Positions 61,330 through 64,000 of a DNA stretch of 64,000 nt are shown one piece after another. Within the stretch, counting starts at the first letter, position 1. The number at the start of each line of letters is the position of its first letter. A program made the position numbers and the translations under genes. Origin of the DNA: Neckera pumila. Lineage: Eukaryota > Streptophyta > Bryopsida > Hypnales > Neckeraceae. Below the pieces are notes generated by a model. It did no database searches, was not told the DNA's origin, and saw only the letters and a program-made list of their open reading frames with translations. The stretch is taken from NCBI GenBank assembly GCA_963969595.1, contig OZ018413.1:7810211-7874210 (forward strand), given 5' to 3'.

Positions 61330-62069
61330 AAATTGCAAGATCATGATGCTTAGCTTTCAAAAAGAAATATTTTCAAGTCTTCTCAAATGGTTAGGTTTTC
61401 ATCTTTCAAACTTCTTAAACAAAATTGTATAGATGCTACACTTTGCAACTCTCTATAATATACTCAAGAAATAAGTTAAAAATATATATAAAAATTTCAG
61501 CAAAAAATATTTTTCATGCTTGAAAAAATAGTAAGTAGAAAGAAGTAGAGTATGATTTAAAATATTGAATTGTTAAGAATTTAGTTATAAAATTGAAAAA
61601 TGCAAATCTCAATGTTTGTAATGTAATAAAAAATCTATATCCAATTCTTTTATTTTTTTTTAAGAATATTGAAAATTGAGTTAAATGATGGACTTCAAAG
61701 TTTAATTTAGAATAGAGATTCCATAACTACCCCCGCACAAAAACTCCTCATAACTTTCATCTCATTAATCAAAATGGAATGATTCAAGTATTTGTTCATT
61801 TTAATTAAATTCATATAATTCAATTTCAAATTTTTATTTCTTAAAAAGTAGATTTTTCTAAGCTGCCAAGGCTACCCACCAAATAATAGAAACTACATAT
61901 TTTACAATAACATTTAAAATATGTAGTCAAAAGTTGTGAAAACTGTTAATCCCTAGAGCTAATCCTTGACTACATGTTGTGTAAAAATTTCAAAGAAAAA
62001 ATTCCAATTATAGTGAGCTGCTCAAAATCATTATATTGTCCAAAATTGTTATTTGGTCCTTTAGGGGTC
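61330..62069 (+). mobile_element. TTAA-family copy H, left-truncated and diverged
   Basis: From ~61,525 (AATAGTAAGTAGAAAGAAGT) to GGTCCTTTAGGGGTCAT at 62,069 the sequence follows the A/B subfamily. The right TTAA has become TCAT. The left part from the end of copy G is not clearly related, so the left end is missing or unreadable. Confidence 0.6.
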
Positions 62070-63721
62070 ATAGTTTGTTGAACCTATCAAACAAGGTTGG
62101 AATTTTTTTTCTTTCTAAATTCAAACATTATAATCTATTAATCTATGCCGTCAAAGTTTTTGACATTTTTTCCACACATTCCCATAATAATACAAATTTG
62201 AATGGTTGATTTTGAAAAAAAAAAAAAATTTCATTTTTTTCTCAATGCCCTAAAAAATGACAGTTTTTTTAAAATTTATACCCAAAATGTGCCTTGAGCC
62301 TGTACGGGGTAGATTAAAATATCCTGATAGCAAAATCTAGTCAAACTCAAATTTGCTTATTTGTTGCTTTGCAGTGTGCTGGCAAGTAGCGAAGTGGGTG
62401 CCAATACAAGGATTAAAAAAATGTGATACCATATGTCCGGGTATCCATGACCCTTCCATACCCGATGATTCTACCCAGGTTGATACTCGATTGATACCCG
62501 CACAGCAGACGAGAAGTCAACGCACGAGGGAGTAACTTTCCTTCCGATAGTTCAGAGGGATAGTTTCAGAGGAGTCAACCGAGATTGCCCAACTTAAATT
62601 ATCCGCCATTGCTGACGTCAACGGACGTCAACTTCACATCAACATTGCATCAGCAAACGTCTTTTCAGTTTTCACCCCTTAATTACAAACACCCGGTACT
62701 CTACGTGTAGGTCACTTTTGTAAATAATTACGGAAAATTTGGAACATGTCTAAAATTTTAAAAATTGTACAACTATTTTTGAAAATTTGAAAAAATTTCA
62801 TTGTTGCGACTTCTAAATATCCAAAAATTGTACCTGAGAAAATTTAGAAAAAAGAACACATTTACGAATGAATAGAAATAATCAATCCAAAATTAGGAGT
62901 GTCGAAAAAAAAAAAAAAAAGCAAAGTGCCAAAAGTCAAAAAATTTGAATCAAGTTGTTGAATTGTCCAGATGTACATTTATAAAGACCTCCACTTGCCC
63001 AATGTGAGAACCTAAGGCCCATGATTCATATAAGTTTGTAATCAATTTAATTAGGAACTCATACTTTATTCATACAATGTCCAACTGAAAATATAAGACT
63101 TCATATTGAAATAATTTAAAATATTCATTAGATGTATTTTGGAGGCATTACAAGACTATTTCAGGCTCGTTCTTTGTATTGTGATTAAGACACTGCTGGC
63201 TAGAACAAAAATTAATAATTTAAAAAAAAAGTATTAATTTAAAATTTTTAAAAACTAGTTTAAATTAATTAATATAATCTAATGTGGCAATCTCTTGACC
63301 ACATCAGATGGTTAATTTGATGCAGCTCCCACGTTCCCCATTGCTTGGGAATTTGCGGCCCGCAAAATCCAACAAAATGATTATATGTAAATTTGGACAA
63401 GTTGAGGTTTGGAAACCTTAAGACTTAAAGCATGTTTTCACTGGGTATTATGTAGTGAGAATCTCAATAATGGACTTAAATGTACCTTTAGATTGGATTC
63501 ACTTTCCAAGCCCAAATACCAAGAGCCAACATATATCTTACGTTATTTTTTAATTAAATTATTCCCTCCATTCCTTCTCTACTTTAATATGGTCCACTTT
63601 AAAAGTTTCCATGTCTACAATATATTTCATAAGGCATGCTTACTCAAAAGTTGTACATATCATCCCCTATAACCAAAACAACCAATTAGCTACACTACAA
63701 GAACCTATGTCTTTGTAGTAG
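62070..63721. other. Non-coding right part of unit 2
   Basis: 62,315-62,680 matches 35,520-35,850 (CCTGATAGCAAA, GATACTCGATTGATACCCGC, GACGTCAACTTC) but the ORF there is broken. 63,370-63,690 matches 37,240-37,560. A short foldback ACTACAAGAACCTATGTCTTTGTAGT-type sequence lies at 63,695-63,720. No gene is seen. Confidence 0.5.
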
Positions 63722-63988
63722 CATTAGGGGAGATTGGAAGGACATGAGAGGGCCGTTTTAGGCCCATTCTCCAATCTGGCCAGATCTGTGAACAACCGGT
63801 ATGGGCTCTCAGAATTTTTTCTCTCTCCCAAATATCATTTTAGGCCAGTTTTTATTCTTTTATTTTATTTTTCCAAAAATGACATGACACTCTCTCGACT
63901 ACATCAGCTAGCAGTTGACCTGCATTCCCGCAGTCCGCGAACGCAAGATAACTCGCAGTCTCTTAGAGACCTCAAATTTCTTCTAATG
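63722..63988. mobile_element. CATTA-type MITE, diverged, 267 bp
   Basis: The ends are CATTAGGGGAGATTGG and CAAATTTCTTCTAATG; only the outer bases still pair well. It is the last recognisable feature of the window. Confidence 0.45.
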
Positions 63989-64000
63989 CATTGGTTTGTT

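Larger units (their letters stand above)
38214..63700 (+). repeat. Unit 2 of the tandem segmental duplication
   Basis: It starts at TTTGTTCAGTTACG, identical to 21,724, and follows unit 1 block by block to about 63,690. The extra length comes from insertions listed separately: a LINE fragment, TTAA copies E, F, G and H, ~750-bp elements, MITEs and the element nested in G. Confidence 0.7.

Noticed and set aside
63695..63720. Short foldback with ACTACAAG and CTTTGTAGT as an excision footprint
   Set aside because: Suggestive of ligated transposon ends, but unit 1 gives no clean comparison at this point, so it stays a note only.

Overview
The window looks like AT-rich nuclear DNA of a land plant. 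The only well-preserved protein genes are two-exon, L-type (legume-lectin) receptor-like kinases, a plant-specific class, and one stray exon resembles a plant calcium-dependent protein kinase. Degenerate ORFs of a RING-type family and a DUF7869-like family remind me of bryophyte, lycophyte and fern genomes. That taxonomic hint is from memory, and I cannot name the species. I see no rRNA gene, CRISPR array or bacterial-type operon, and I did not recognise a tRNA gene.

Left third (1-21.7 kb). Two decayed multi-domain ORFs (a RING-type one on the minus strand at 0.3-4.0 kb, a DUF7869-like one on the plus strand at 11.2-16.6 kb) sit among repeats: an inverted GC-rich minisatellite (4.1-4.5 kb), a ~175-bp satellite of about ten monomers (4.7-6.4 kb), an array of ~20-bp palindromes (10.4-11.1 kb), a ~277-bp tandem repeat (18.8-19.8 kb) and several inverted-repeat transposons. 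The DUF7869-like ORF is broken by two different transposons. Removing each with one copy of its target duplication brings the reading frame back together, so their target sites can be read directly.

Right two thirds (21.7-63.7 kb). I interpret this as one large tandem duplication. Unit 1 (21,724-38,213) and unit 2 (38,214 to about 63,700) both start inside the 5' leader of a lectin receptor kinase and then share a long collinear series of matching blocks. Unit 1 keeps an apparently intact kinase gene (711 aa). Unit 2 keeps a decayed copy: the upstream start ATG is lost, the glycine loop is eroded, three residues are missing before the APE motif, and a premature TAG is present. Unit 2 is longer mainly because it received more insertions: a LINE fragment with a zf-RVT-like zinc knuckle and an A-rich microsatellite tail, several inverted-repeat elements, and a nested pair.

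The most distinctive signal is a family of ~920-940 bp non-coding elements bounded by TTAA and CCCCTAAAG inverted ends (seven full-length copies plus a truncated one). The TTAA target and CCC-type ends resemble the piggyBac superfamily, which I would not expect to be common in land plants. Other families present are a 1.65-kb CACTA-type element, a 2.06-kb element with 8-bp target duplications (hAT-like), a CATTA-ended MITE family, and a ~750-bp GTGATTGCAAG-ended family. Because the two duplicated units act as each other's control, empty sites can be read inside this single window.
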